64,000 nucleotides of DNA from Gloeocapsa sp. PCC 7428 (GTDB lineage Bacteria; Cyanobacteriota; Cyanobacteriia; Cyanobacteriales; Chroococcidiopsidaceae). The notes under the pieces are model-generated. The model did not search any database. It was not told the origin of the DNA and saw nothing but the letters and a program-made list of their open reading frames with translations. A program made the position numbers and the translations under genes. Below are positions 18,707-27,847 of this stretch, one piece after another. The stretch lies in contig NC_019745.1 in the NCBI RefSeq assembly GCF_000317555.1, forward strand, positions 3,472,001 through 3,536,000, given 5' to 3'. Each line of letters begins with the position of its first letter. Position 1 is the stretch's first letter.

Positions 18707-18932
18707 AAACAAAACTTGTCAAGACAAATTTCTAAAACGCTTATTTCGATATAAGTCCACGCAGCTGGACTTAGTTCTTTAGCTGCACGAATAATAAAGT
18801 GCGGAGGACACCTCTGACCCCTGACCTCTAGTACATTACCCAACAAAAGTAAGGTGTGATTTTCATTAATGCTAAACTTTCAATGTTAGATTCGATCCAA
18901 GTTAATAGTGCAAATACAATAGGATACACTCG

Positions 18933-20363
18933 ATGCCAGTTGCTGGGAATGCAATCAAGTTTGGTACAGACGGTTGGCGAGGAATTATTGGTGATGAGTT
19001 TACCTTTGACAATCTCTCGCTAGTTGCGCCGATCGCTGCAAAAGTCTTATCGCAAACGTATGGCGATACAGGTAGCAATACGGTTATTGTTGGTTATGAC
19101 CGTCGCTTTATGGCAGAAGTGTTTGCGCAAAAAGCCGCAAAAGCCGTCACCGAAGCTGGTTTTGATGTCTTGCTATCAGAAACTTACGCTCCTACCCCAG
19201 CGTTTAGCTTAGCAGCAAAGCAGCATAATGCATTAGGCGCATTAGTCATTACAGCGAGTCACAATCCTGGTAGCTATCTAGGATTAAAAGTTAAAGGTGC
19301 TTTTGGTGGTTCGGTTCCGCCGGAAGTCACGCGAGAAATTGAAGCATTGCTAAGTGAACCATTACCAACCCAGACAACTGGTAAAATATCGCACTTTAAC
19401 CCTTGGCAAAACTACTGCGAAACATTACGCGCGAAAGTAGACATCGAAAAAATTCGCGCTTGTATGATGCAAGGAAAGCTGAGTGTATTTGCAGATGCGA
19501 TGCACGGTGCTGCTTCTGGCGGGTTGTCGCAGATCTTGGGAGTACCCATAGAGGAAATCAATAGCGATCGCGATCCTCTCTTTGGTGGTGGTGCGCCGGA
19601 ACCGTTACCGCGCTACTTATCGCGCCTATTTCGCTTGATGCGATCGCACCAAAGAAACGCGGCAGAAGCTTTAGCGGTAGGATTAGTCTTTGATGGCGAT
19701 GCCGATCGCATTGCTGCGGTCGATGGACAAGGCAATTTTTTGAGTTCGCAAGTTTTAATTCCAATCCTCATCGAACATTTAGCGGTTGAGCGCGGTTTGA
19801 CTGGCGAAATCGTGAAAACGGTGAGTGGTTCTGATTTAATTCCCAAAGTTGCTGCGTTACACCAGCTATCCGTTTATGAAACACCGATTGGTTATAAATA
19901 CATTGCCGATCGGATGTTAGAAACTCATGTGTTACTAGGCGGTGAGGAATCGGGCGGAATCGGTTATGGAACGCATATTCCCGAACGCGATGCTTTATTA
20001 TCTGCATTATACGTCCTCGAAGCGATCGCAACGTCGCAAACAGATTTAAGCGATTTATATCGTCAATTGCAAGCAAAAACTGATTTTACTTCTGCCTACG
20101 ATCGCATTGATTTGCCACTCGCTAGCATGGAAGTGCGATCGCGCCTTTTAGCGCAACTCCAAAATCAACCCCCAAGCGAAATCGCGGGCGAACGCGTTCA
20201 AAATTGTCTCAGCATCGATGGCTACAAATTCCGGTTAGCCGATAACAGTTGGCTGATGATTCGTTTTAGTGGTACTGAACCGGTTTTACGCTTATATTGC
20301 GAAGCTCCCACAATGCAACAAGTCCAGCGGACTTTGGCTTGGGCAAAGCAGTGGGCAGAATGA
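18933..20363 (+). CDS. Phosphoglucomutase/phosphomannomutase family protein
   Basis: A 476-residue alpha-D-phosphohexomutase, which interconverts hexose 1- and 6-phosphates in the cytoplasm. All four family signatures are present: the phosphoserine loop TASHNPGSYLGLK (near 104), the metal loop FDGDADR (near 249), the sugar loop GGEESGG (near 333), and the phosphate-binding RFSGTEPVLRLY (near 445). An early KFGTDGWRG motif marks the N-terminus. The hexose specificity cannot be told from sequence alone. rdgB follows after a terminator-like hairpin. Confidence 0.93.
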   Translation: MPVAGNAIKFGTDGWRGIIGDEFTFDNLSLVAPIAAKVLSQTYGDTGSNTVIVGYDRRFMAEVFAQKAAKAVTEAGFDVLLSETYAPTPAFSLAAKQHNALGALVITASHNPGSYLGLKVKGAFGGSVPPEVTREIEALLSEPLPTQTTGKISHFNPWQNYCETLRAKVDIEKIRACMMQGKLSVFADAMHGAASGGLSQILGVPIEEINSDRDPLFGGGAPEPLPRYLSRLFRLMRSHQRNAAEALAVGLVFDGDADRIAAVDGQGNFLSSQVLIPILIEHLAVERGLTGEIVKTVSGSDLIPKVAALHQLSVYETPIGYKYIADRMLETHVLLGGEESGGIGYGTHIPERDALLSALYVLEAIATSQTDLSDLYRQLQAKTDFTSAYDRIDLPLASMEVRSRLLAQLQNQPPSEIAGERVQNCLSIDGYKFRLADNSWLMIRFSGTEPVLRLYCEAPTMQQVQRTLAWAKQWAE

Positions 20364-20386
20364 TTTGCACTGTTCAAAGCTTCCAT

Positions 20387-20421
20387 AGAACCCTAAGTCC
20401 TAATTCTAATATTAGGGTTCT
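20387..20421 (+). terminator. Hairpin after the phosphohexomutase gene
   Basis: AGAACCCTAA and TTAGGGTTCT form a perfect 10-bp stem with a 15-base loop, 24 bases past the stop codon. The following tract (AACTTT) is only weakly T-rich. Confidence 0.6.
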
Positions 20422-20445
20422 AACTTTGATTGTGAGGCTCTACTT

Positions 20446-21048
20446 ATGAATGCGTTATCTGTTAGTCAACAGCCAAATTTGCTCGTAGTTGCTACAGGTA
20501 ATCCAGGTAAGCTACGCGAGATGCAAGCTTATCTTGAGAATTTGGGGTGGGAACTGATTCTCAAGCCAAAATCATTGGAAGTTGAGGAGACAGGGAGTAC
20601 TTTTGTTGAGAATGCTTGTCTCAAAGCATCTACGGTAGCAAAAGCAACTGGTCAGTGGGCGATCGCCGATGATTCGGGTTTAGCCGTCGATGCTCTTAAT
20701 GGCGCTCCTGGCGTATATTCTGCGCGGTATGGTCAAACTGACGCTGACCGCATTCAACGCGTCCTGAACGAACTAGCAAACGCAGCAAATCGCCAAGCAG
20801 AGTTTGTTTGTGCGATCGCGATTGCGCGTCCTAATGGTGAAATTGCGCTGCAAACGCAAGGAATTTGTCGCGGTGAAATCCTCTTGACTCCTCGCGGTAG
20901 CGGCGGCTTTGGCTACGATCCGGTTTTCTATGTACCAAGCCACAACATGACTTTTGCTGAAATGCCTCCTGAAGTCAAACAGCAAGTCAGCCATCGCGGT
21001 CAAGCCTTCAAAGCGCTACTTCCCCAACTAAGACAACTTCGCGTTTAG
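20446..21048 (+). CDS. rdgB: Non-canonical purine NTP pyrophosphatase (RdgB/HAM1 family)
   Basis: It hydrolyses XTP and dITP so that damaged purines stay out of DNA and RNA. The 200-residue protein begins with the substrate-binding VVATGNPGKLREMQAYL (residues 14-30). It has the catalytic ADDSGLAVDALNGAPGVYSA segment (near 73) and ends with the FGYDPVFYVP and SHRGQAFKAL motifs (near 155 and 183). Length and motif order are normal for the family. It converges with glnB; the 146-base spacer holds low-complexity cyanobacterial intergenic text. Confidence 0.96.
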   Translation: MNALSVSQQPNLLVVATGNPGKLREMQAYLENLGWELILKPKSLEVEETGSTFVENACLKASTVAKATGQWAIADDSGLAVDALNGAPGVYSARYGQTDADRIQRVLNELANAANRQAEFVCAIAIARPNGEIALQTQGICRGEILLTPRGSGGFGYDPVFYVPSHNMTFAEMPPEVKQQVSHRGQAFKALLPQLRQLRV

Positions 21049-21194
21049 CCTCCCATACCCAGAGTAGAGGAAGCAGAGATGCAAAGGAGTTATGAGGGTT
21101 GAGTGTTGAGTTAAGAAAAGTCGTTTAATTCAAAACTCACGCATTCAAAACTTTGAATTCTACTCGCTCCTCGCTCCTAACCCCTAGCCCCTCT

Positions 21195-21539
<345 letters not shown>

Positions 21540-21734
21540 TCACTCCTTATTTAAGTTTGCTTAGCATTCAAATAAACGCTACTACCAGATCAGTTCTAAA
21601 ACAAAGTTAATTTAGTAGATGATGTTCCATTCCGTCAATTCGTTATTTGGCATATAAAGTATGACACGCTGCAATGTTTGTACTCATGAGTGAAACATGA
21701 ACTTTTAAATACCATTCCACAATCTCAGTATTTA

Positions 21735-21748
21735 GTAACAAATAATAC
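21735..21748 (-). promoter_or_regulatory. Candidate NtcA box upstream of glnB
   Basis: GTATTATTTGTTAC on the minus strand fits GTA-N8-TAC exactly. On the same strand a TATTTA -10-like sequence follows about 23 bases downstream, the spacing of NtcA-activated promoters. It would give a leader of roughly 160 bases. The match is read directly; its use is inferred. Confidence 0.55.
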
Positions 21749-21792
21749 ATTAAACTAGTAGCACGTGGCTTTTTAGCAGAAGATTTCCTTAT

Positions 21793-22308
21793 TCAACGAT
21801 TAGACCGCAGTGGTCCCACAATAAGATAACCTGCACCAAACGCCGAGACGATAATTACTAAGATTGCGATCGCCAAACCCCAACCATTGACTTCTGAAGC
21901 GGTTGGAGACACGCGACGGCGATATCTCCCATCTTCTTGTTCTGTATGTAAGCGCCCAACCGTACTTGTTTGCTTTGGTGGTACAGTCATCGGCTTGACT
22001 GTTTTTTTGCGGCGCTGCGTTGACCGCGAAGACGAAGCAGGTCGAGTAGCATGATAATTAGGGCTATAAGGTGGCGTACTATCAACGATTTGTTGCAGCC
22101 GGATAACCGACTGGACAGCTGTTTCGATTTCCTGTCGAAGTTGCTGATTTTGTTGGGCTAATGCATAGTTTTCTGCACTCAGCAAGTTGATTTTTGCTTC
22201 TGTCGCTTGCAGTTGTGCAACAAGTTCCTTGTATACCGAAAGCGGTACCGAGGGTGAGTATTGTCTTCCAGAGGTGGAATTAGGGGGAGGGGTTGTACTC
22301 GATCGCAT
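21793..22308 (-). CDS. Coiled-coil protein with C-terminal membrane anchor, unknown function
   Basis: A 171-residue protein. A Pro/Ser-rich start leads to a coiled coil (about 25-75) rich in Gln, Leu and Ala (ENYALAQQNQQLRQEIETAV). A basic, probably disordered linker follows (90-140), then one transmembrane helix near the end (GLAIAILVIIVSAFGAGYLI). This tail-anchored plan is common in cyanobacterial proteins of unknown role. It lies upstream of glnB in the same direction but 259 bases away. I recognise no named domain. Confidence 0.65.
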   Translation of the reverse strand: MRSSTTPPPNSTSGRQYSPSVPLSVYKELVAQLQATEAKINLLSAENYALAQQNQQLRQEIETAVQSVIRLQQIVDSTPPYSPNYHATRPASSSRSTQRRKKTVKPMTVPPKQTSTVGRLHTEQEDGRYRRRVSPTASEVNGWGLAIAILVIIVSAFGAGYLIVGPLRSNR

Positions 22309-22470
22309 CGATGCCTTGGCATAAAGAACAGAACTTCATCAGGCTAGCCTAGTCTGTGTTAGTCAGCGATCAGACTCAGCCACTCTGTAAGGTTATGCAC
22401 AAGAATAGTCGATCTTGCCTTACTTTTGTAGCTACTTAGAAAAAAGTAAAAAACAAGCTTTATCGTCTTT

Positions 22471-22557
22471 TGTAGCAATGGTCAATAGAGTTAGAACATG
22501 ATGGAAGATCAGAACCGCTTAATTCAACTAGCTTTTAATTCTGACCTCTACTATAGC
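22471..22557 (+). repeat. Dispersed host repeat, copy overlapping the thiD 3' end
   Basis: The words GGTCAATAGAGTTAGAACATGAT and, at the far end, CTGACCTCTACTATAGCC fit the repeat family. The far end crosses the thiD stop codon at 22535-22537, so the last ThiD residues are encoded within the repeat. Confidence 0.55.
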
Positions 22558-23365
22558 CATCCACGGCTAACAACGGGAAAAAGTGTCCTACAGGTCCTTG
22601 TCCATTACCAATATCTAAAGCATATTGCAGCGCAGTAGTCACATACTCTTTCGCACGGCGGACAGCAGTTAGAGAATCATTTCCCAGCGCCAAATGAGCC
22701 GCGATCGCCGCTGCTAAAGTGCAACCAGTACCATGCGTATTATCGGTATCTACCTGCATCGTCGTTAAAGTTTCCCAGCGTTGTCCATCAAACCACACAT
22801 CCACACCGCGCAGATTACCTGTCATTCCGCCGCCTTTAACCAGAACCGCTTTAGCACCGAGTTGATAAATTTGCCCCGCCGCCGCCCGCATATCATCGAT
22901 GTTATGAATTTCTAAACCACTCAATAACTGTGCTTCGTACTTGTTTGGCGTGACAACAGTTGCTAACGGAATTAAATCTCGCAAACTCATAACCGCAGCA
23001 TCATCAATTAACTGCGCACCTGTGCGCGATACCATCACCGGATCGACAACCAAATTCTGAATTTCTAATTCCCTTACTTGCTGGGCAACGGCTGTGATAA
23101 TCTCTTGATTTAACAACATTCCCGTTTTCGCAGCTTGAATTCCAATATCTTCAACAACCGCTTGTATTTGTGCAATCACAGCCGCTGCTGGTAGCGCGTC
23201 AACACGCGTCACTCCTAATGTGTTTTGTGCCGTTACGCAAGTAATCGCACTCGTACCATGAACACAATGAAAAGCAAACGTGCGTAAATCTGCTTGAATT
23301 CCTGCGCCACCACCACTATCGGAACCAGCAATTGTCAAAGCAACAGGGATCTTCTGTTTTGTCAC
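22535..23365 (-). CDS. thiD: Hydroxymethylpyrimidine/phosphomethylpyrimidine kinase
   Basis: ThiD phosphorylates HMP twice to HMP-PP in thiamine synthesis. The 276-residue ribokinase-fold protein has SDSGGGAGIQADLRTFAFH (near 14), the VVTPNKYEAQLLSG strand, the VLVKGGG segment, and the anion-hole motif DNTHGTGCTLAAAIAAH (near 210). It starts at GTG 23365. No TPP riboswitch-like sequence is obvious in the short leader. The last residues (YSRGQN) lie inside a dispersed repeat, so the native C-terminus may have been replaced there. Confidence 0.95.
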   Translation of the reverse strand: MTKQKIPVALTIAGSDSGGGAGIQADLRTFAFHCVHGTSAITCVTAQNTLGVTRVDALPAAAVIAQIQAVVEDIGIQAAKTGMLLNQEIITAVAQQVRELEIQNLVVDPVMVSRTGAQLIDDAAVMSLRDLIPLATVVTPNKYEAQLLSGLEIHNIDDMRAAAGQIYQLGAKAVLVKGGGMTGNLRGVDVWFDGQRWETLTTMQVDTDNTHGTGCTLAAAIAAHLALGNDSLTAVRRAKEYVTTALQYALDIGNGQGPVGHFFPLLAVDGYSRGQN

Positions 23366-23428
23366 AATCGTAAATTGAGTTACGTCCTAGCAAATTTATT
23401 ATAAATAGCAATTGAAGCGGGATAAGAA

Positions 23429-24253
23429 CTATTGCACTTCTAAGCTTTTGCTTTTTTTGTAGACCTCTGGTAATTTCCACCAAGGAACATTGGGATATTC
23501 ATGATGTTCTCGGTGATAACCGAAATGATAACAAGTAATAAATGACCAAAAAATAGGCAACGGATTACTCTGTGCTTTATGAATATTTGTATATCCACCT
23601 ACCGGCTCTCGATGCGGTAAGAAAGTCCCAAAATAAAATAGCTGCACTGAGCTTAAAATCGAAGGAATAATCCAAAATAAAGTTAAATTCTTTTCAGGTA
23701 GATGTAACACATAACTTGCCAAATAAAACATAGCAATTAACCCTGCTAACCTCCACCAACTCCAGTACTTTTTCATAAAGTGAAAATACCAACTAAAAAA
23801 GTTTGTTTGCTCACCATTATGAAAGTCTGGATCTAGTTCACTAGCTGGATTTTGGTGATGTTGCCAGTGCGTTTTCAAAAGTTTTTTGTATGAAAAAAGG
23901 GCGTAGAGTCCTACTGCTAAAGAACCAATAAAGTTGTTTAATCTAACATTTTTTGGGAAGACGACTCCGTGCATGGCATCATGCGCCGTAATGAATAAAC
24001 CTGTATATAAAAATGTTTGTAAAATTATAATAGGTATAAGCTTAATTGTGGGTATATTTGAAATATCTATAGAAAGGAAATAAGCAAGGCTTACTGCCCA
24101 ACAGGAAATGACTAAGATAGCCATTAATAGGCATTGATATGCATTTATGTTTGTGTTCTTTTGCTGTAGTTTATTTTGCAGTGTAGCAATAGATTGAGTC
24201 ATCTTATCAGAACTAATACTTTTTTTGTCAACTGTCATGTTATTAAGCAGCAA
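23429..24253 (-). CDS. crtW: Beta-carotene ketolase, CrtW type
   Basis: CrtW adds 4-keto groups to beta-carotene, giving echinenone and canthaxanthin in the membrane. The protein (up to 274 residues) has the three His boxes of the fatty-acid-desaturase-like fold: HDAMHG (91-96), HWQHH with the downstream DPDFHNG (about 130-145), and YHREHHEYP (near 248). It also has the CrtW-typical stretches QTFLYTGLFITAHDAMHGVV (region 80-99), LSSVQLFYFGTFLPHREP and PWWKLPE. It closely resembles the Nostoc enzyme as I remember it. The N-terminus is uncertain; ATG 24238 or a later ATG is possible. Its product is the pigment needed by the two HCPs at 15.9-17.1 kb. Confidence 0.93.
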   Translation of the reverse strand: MLLNNMTVDKKSISSDKMTQSIATLQNKLQQKNTNINAYQCLLMAILVISCWAVSLAYFLSIDISNIPTIKLIPIIILQTFLYTGLFITAHDAMHGVVFPKNVRLNNFIGSLAVGLYALFSYKKLLKTHWQHHQNPASELDPDFHNGEQTNFFSWYFHFMKKYWSWWRLAGLIAMFYLASYVLHLPEKNLTLFWIIPSILSSVQLFYFGTFLPHREPVGGYTNIHKAQSNPLPIFWSFITCYHFGYHREHHEYPNVPWWKLPEVYKKSKSLEVQ

Positions 24254-25179
24254 GATATGTTCAGGACAACTTAATCCTGTACGTTTGCTGGTAGTAAGTT
24301 TTGTATTGGCTACGCTCAGTTTTAATTTTTTATGGCAGCCTGATGGAAATCAAAAAATAGTGCGCGCTCAATTTTGTCATTATGACTACAACGAGCATTG
24401 TAAGATTTTTAGGCATTTTGATATTACATTACCACTTTTTAAATTAGTGATAAGTAACTCAAGACAACTAAAAAAGATACTTTATAGCCTAATCTTTAAG
24501 CTAGAAAGTGCAAAACTAAATTGCTTGTGCTGTTTCGACAAGCAGTAGGTTTTACAGAAAAATTAGAAGCTTTATTACCTACTTTCTTTTCCTAGAAGTA
24601 AGGCTTACGCTGATTCAATTTTTTTATCCTAAAAGCTTCCTTTTCTACTTAACTTTACATTTCTTATCATAGCATCAAACACAGCCCCGCAGTCTTTCTT
24701 TAGTCATAAAAACGAGCTAATCTCAGCTAGTACTTGAGCTACAAGATTGTTATTTTCTATACCAGTCTAATACCTTTGTCAAGCATTAATATATACAGTG
24801 ATAGAGATAAATGCGGCAAGATCAAGTTAATTACAGACAACATGGTAATTGGTAATGGTCATTTCTAGATAGCTCCTATGATTAATGCTTATAGATTTTA
24901 TAAGTATTCAAGCGAAGATAATCTGGTGGGCGATCGCCGCAATTTGACTTGCTAAAGAAAGGCAGAAGGGTTTTATGTTCTATAAATAACTCCTCTTTTT
25001 ACCAAGAGGGTTTGCAGTCCTAAGTTCACTTATGATGAGTTTTTTGCCCTCTGTTCTCCTAAAAAAACTTTGTCTTTGGTGGTAGCGAAAGATTGATATT
25101 TCTGCCAACAGAGAGAGGTACAGTGAAAACCAGAGCCAGCTAATAGATCTTGTGAGTACAGCATCAAGATGGCACAATC
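24254..25179. other. Long AT-rich intergenic region upstream of crtW
   Basis: I see no supported gene. Short frames (for example 24225-24548 on the plus strand) are rich in rare residues such as Cys, overlap the crtW start and lack a ribosome-binding site. No repeat copy, tRNA or strong terminator is visible. The region must hold the crtW promoter and the promoter of the SDR gene at 25180. Confidence 0.45.
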
Positions 25180-25995
25180 ATGGCGACTACAGTTTTAATT
25201 ACGGGTGCTTCGCAAGGTATTGGTAAGGCAACAGCGCTATTATTTGCTCGCAAAGGTTACGATTTAGTCTTAGCAGCCAGACAACTCGAACCATTACAAG
25301 CCGTAGCGGAAGAAATTCAAAGTCTTGGTCGCCAGGCGATCGCAATTCCCACCGATGTCCGCGATCCAGAACAAGTCAAAGCCCTAGCGAGTAAAGCCCT
25401 AGACCATTACGGTACAATTAACGTACTTGTTAACAATGCAGGAATTTACATTTCTGGTCCTGTAGAAGAGTTCTCATTAGAAGATTGGCATCAAACACTC
25501 GATACGAACTTGTGGGGATATATTCATACGATTCATGCATTGCTACCGCACTTTCTCGCGCAAGGAACTGGCACAATCATTAATATAAGTTCGATTGGTG
25601 GTAAAGTTCCCATTCCCTACCTTGTACCTTACACCACAAGTAAGTATGCCGTTACAGGTTTAACGGAAGCGTTGCACTCAGAACTCAAGCCGAAGGGAAT
25701 TCATGTAGGTGGAATTTATCCAAGCATTATCAAAAGCAACTTTTTAGAACGTGCAATCCTTCGTGGTAAAGATCAACAAGACGCACAAGGACGCCTCGAT
25801 CAGCTTAAACAAGTTCTAAGTACTCCCATTATTGAAAAACCAGAAGATGTTGCCGAAGCTGTGTGGGACGCGGTGAAACACCAGCGCGAAGAAATATTAG
25901 TCGGTTCGGCAAATGTCTCTAAAGCTGCTTACGGACTATTTCCTGGATTAATGCAGTTCGTTTTTCGCAGAGGGTTAAAGCAGCAAAAAGACTAG
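25180..25995 (+). CDS. SDR-family oxidoreductase
   Basis: A 271-residue short-chain dehydrogenase. The cofactor loop [19 protein letters not shown] begins at residue 7. NNAGIYISG is near 87, the catalytic Ser in [12 protein letters not shown] near 137, and Y-T-T-S-K near 152. The C-terminal part ([16 protein letters not shown]) matches the DltE/YqjQ-like branch of SDRs with broad or unknown substrates. Its end overlaps the convergent metal-sensor gene by 4 bases. Confidence 0.9.
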   Translation: MATTVLITGASQGIGKATALLFARKGYDLVLAARQLEPLQAVAEEIQSLGRQAIAIPTDVRDPEQVKALASKALDHYGTINVLVNNAGIYISGPVEEFSLEDWHQTLDTNLWGYIHTIHALLPHFLAQGTGTIINISSIGGKVPIPYLVPYTTSKYAVTGLTEALHSELKPKGIHVGGIYPSIIKSNFLERAILRGKDQQDAQGRLDQLKQVLSTPIIEKPEDVAEAVWDAVKHQREEILVGSANVSKAAYGLFPGLMQFVFRRGLKQQKD

Positions 25996-26402
25996 TCTGC
26001 TATTTCATCGAGATGTTCAGTGACGGATTGATAAAGGTTCAGCACATGGCTATCTTGAAGATTGTAAAAAACATTGCGCCCTTGCTTGCGGTAGCTAACT
26101 AAGCGCATTGTTCTAAGCGTACGTAATTGATGCGAAACCGCTGATTCGCTCATATCTAAAGCCGCTGCTAAGTCGCATACGCAAAGTTCTTGTGCGGCTA
26201 AAAGTGACAAAATTCGCAGCCTGTTAGGATCGCCTAGCAAACTAAAAAACTCTGCCATGCGCTGCGCTTTTTCAGTATTGAGAACTCGATGTTGCAGACA
26301 ATGTACGCTATCGACATCAACAGGATGTGGTGGATGACACTTAAGCTTTTCATCCTGGGTAGAATTCGTTAATACTGAATCGGCAGTATTGATTGATGAC
26401 AT
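25992..26402 (-). CDS. ArsR/SmtB-family metal-sensing repressor, ZiaR-like
   Basis: A 136-residue winged-helix repressor. The helix-turn-helix is [25 protein letters not shown] (described by position 72-96), and the CVC pair in its first helix is the alpha-3N type metal site. The C-terminal helix holds D-x-H and H-x-x-E ([17 protein letters not shown]), the alpha-5 zinc site of SmtB and ZiaR. The N-terminal tail adds Cys and His residues (KCHPPHP, HCLQH). Together these are the features of cyanobacterial zinc sensor ZiaR. It is divergent from a ZnuB-type permease gene 254 bases away. Zinc is the likely effector. Confidence 0.9.
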   Translation of the reverse strand: MSSINTADSVLTNSTQDEKLKCHPPHPVDVDSVHCLQHRVLNTEKAQRMAEFFSLLGDPNRLRILSLLAAQELCVCDLAAALDMSESAVSHQLRTLRTMRLVSYRKQGRNVFYNLQDSHVLNLYQSVTEHLDEIAD

Positions 26403-26632
26403 TTGACAATCTATTAAGTATTTTACCTAGACACTCCAAGTATAACTTGAGCTACTCACTGAGCTTTTTTAGCTGATATCATCCTATGCTGGATCGGCTA
26501 TCGCTATTTTATAGGCTCTATTTTTGGCGGGTTGTCAACTTAGCCTGCGATCTGTACGGGAGAAACTTCCTGCCATTGATTTGTCTGGAAACCGCTCGGT
26601 CTATGCGATCCTAGTTTGAGGAGTGCGCAAAC

Positions 26633-26648
26633 AAAACGAATTCGTTTT
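26633..26648. promoter_or_regulatory. Perfect 16-bp palindrome before the metal permease gene
   Basis: AAAACGAATTCGTTTT is a perfect palindrome 8 bases before the permease ATG, so a bound protein would cover the ribosome-binding region and start. A second inverted repeat CAAGT-ATA-ACTTG lies near 26435-26447, by the repressor start. Either could be an operator of the divergent repressor; neither fits the Zur consensus. Confidence 0.45.
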
Positions 26649-26656
26649 CTGACGAT

Positions 26657-27511
26657 ATGAACACCGTAGAACAATTAGCGGTTATTGCAAGTAATGATTT
26701 ATGGAATTTACTACAGTTTCCGTTTATGCAACGCGCGATCGCGGGTGCGATGTTAATGGGAATCCTTGGTGGTTTACTTGGTAGCTTTGTCACTTTGCGA
26801 CAGCTATCTTTTTTTAGTCATGCAGTAGGTCATGCAGCGTTAGTTGGCGTGACTCTAGGCGTGTTGCTACAGCTAAACCCTACTTGGATGTTACTCCCTT
26901 TTACGTTAGTGTTTGGCTTGGTTGTCCTGTATTTAATCGATCAAACCGACTTAGCAAGCGATAGCATTTTGAGTATTGTTTTATCTGGTGCTTTGGCGAT
27001 TGGTGTCATTCTTAGCGGCTTAATCCAAGGCTACCGAGGTAACTTGATGTCAGTTTTATTTGGAGATATTCTGGCAATTAACACGACTGACTTGGTTTTG
27101 ACACTGCTAGTACTCATCGGTAGCAGCATTTTTCTTTTACTGACACTACGACAACAAATTTTGTTGACTCTTAACCCTGCTGTTGCCCAAGTTCAAGGTA
27201 TCCCAGTGCAATTTTATCGCTATGCCTTTGTTGTACTGCTGTCTTTTGCGGTGGCGATCGCGATTAAAGCAGTTGGCGTTTTACTAGTCAATGCTTTTCT
27301 TGTCATTCCTGCGGCTACGGCTAAACTTGCAAGCGATCGCTTTATGCGCTTTTTGGCAATGTCTGTGCTAATTGGTGCTGGTAGCAGCATTGTGGGGATG
27401 CTTGTGTCGGGTATTTTGAATTTTGCCTCAGGTCCGAGCATCGTTCTCATCCAATTTTTAGTGTTTGTCGCCGTCTTTGGTTGGACAAAGTTAAAATTCA
27501 AAGCTGCATAA
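26657..27511 (+). CDS. Metal ABC transporter permease, ZnuB type
   Basis: A 284-residue membrane protein with about eight hydrophobic helices. The family marks are RQLSFFSHAVGHAALVGVTLG (position 48-68), LILSGLIQGYRGNLMSVLFG near 120 and the late LLVNAFLVIPAATAKL segment near 215. Such permeases import Zn or Mn with a periplasmic binding protein and an ATPase. Neither partner gene is adjacent; the next feature is tRNA-Phe. It therefore either works with components encoded elsewhere, or its partners were lost. It is divergent from the ZiaR-like repressor. Confidence 0.9.
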   Translation: MNTVEQLAVIASNDLWNLLQFPFMQRAIAGAMLMGILGGLLGSFVTLRQLSFFSHAVGHAALVGVTLGVLLQLNPTWMLLPFTLVFGLVVLYLIDQTDLASDSILSIVLSGALAIGVILSGLIQGYRGNLMSVLFGDILAINTTDLVLTLLVLIGSSIFLLLTLRQQILLTLNPAVAQVQGIPVQFYRYAFVVLLSFAVAIAIKAVGVLLVNAFLVIPAATAKLASDRFMRFLAMSVLIGAGSSIVGMLVSGILNFASGPSIVLIQFLVFVAVFGWTKLKFKAA

Positions 27512-27576
27512 TTCAAAAATCTACTTGCCAAGCCAATATCAATTTGCTACATTAGTTAAGCGCAAAAAACACGCCT

Positions 27577-27649
<73 letters not shown>

Positions 27650-27654
27650 TCCGC

Positions 27655-27690
27655 TTAGATGAGCGTTTCTACGCTCTACCGCTCATCTAA
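27655..27690. repeat. Perfect hairpin just after tRNA-Phe
   Basis: TTAGATGAGCG and CGCTCATCTAA form an 11-bp perfect stem 5 bases after the tRNA. There is no T-tract. It lies in the element-supplied part of the junction and could be a processing or termination hairpin for the tRNA or an integrase accessory site. Confidence 0.5.
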
Positions 27691-27826
27691 CAACCAGATA
27701 TTTATCCAAATGAATAAAAATTAAGCACAGCTTAAGTTTGGCGGCAAAGCCTTACATTTACGCCATCATGTGATTTTTACGAGTTAATCCGTTCAAAGCA
27801 TTGCGCTTAGGTCGTTTCACACTCAG

Positions 27827-27847
27827 TTAGTCCAAATTTAGTCCAAA
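27827..27847 (+). promoter_or_regulatory. Left integrase arm-type site (tandem TTTAGTCCAAA)
   Basis: Two direct copies of TTAGTCCAAA, 10 bases apart, lie right before and into the integrase start codon. The same 21-base double site, with one change, is at 46763-46783 near the other end. Paired repeats on both arms of attP are typical arm-binding sites of tyrosine integrases. Overlap with the start codon suggests the integrase also represses itself. Confidence 0.6.

Noticed and set aside
23366-23428. TPP riboswitch before thiD
   Set aside because: The leader is too short and lacks the conserved CTGAGA-type element.
24225-24548. Open frame of 107 codons upstream of crtW
   Set aside because: It overlaps the crtW start, has unusual residue content, no ribosome-binding site and no recognisable product.
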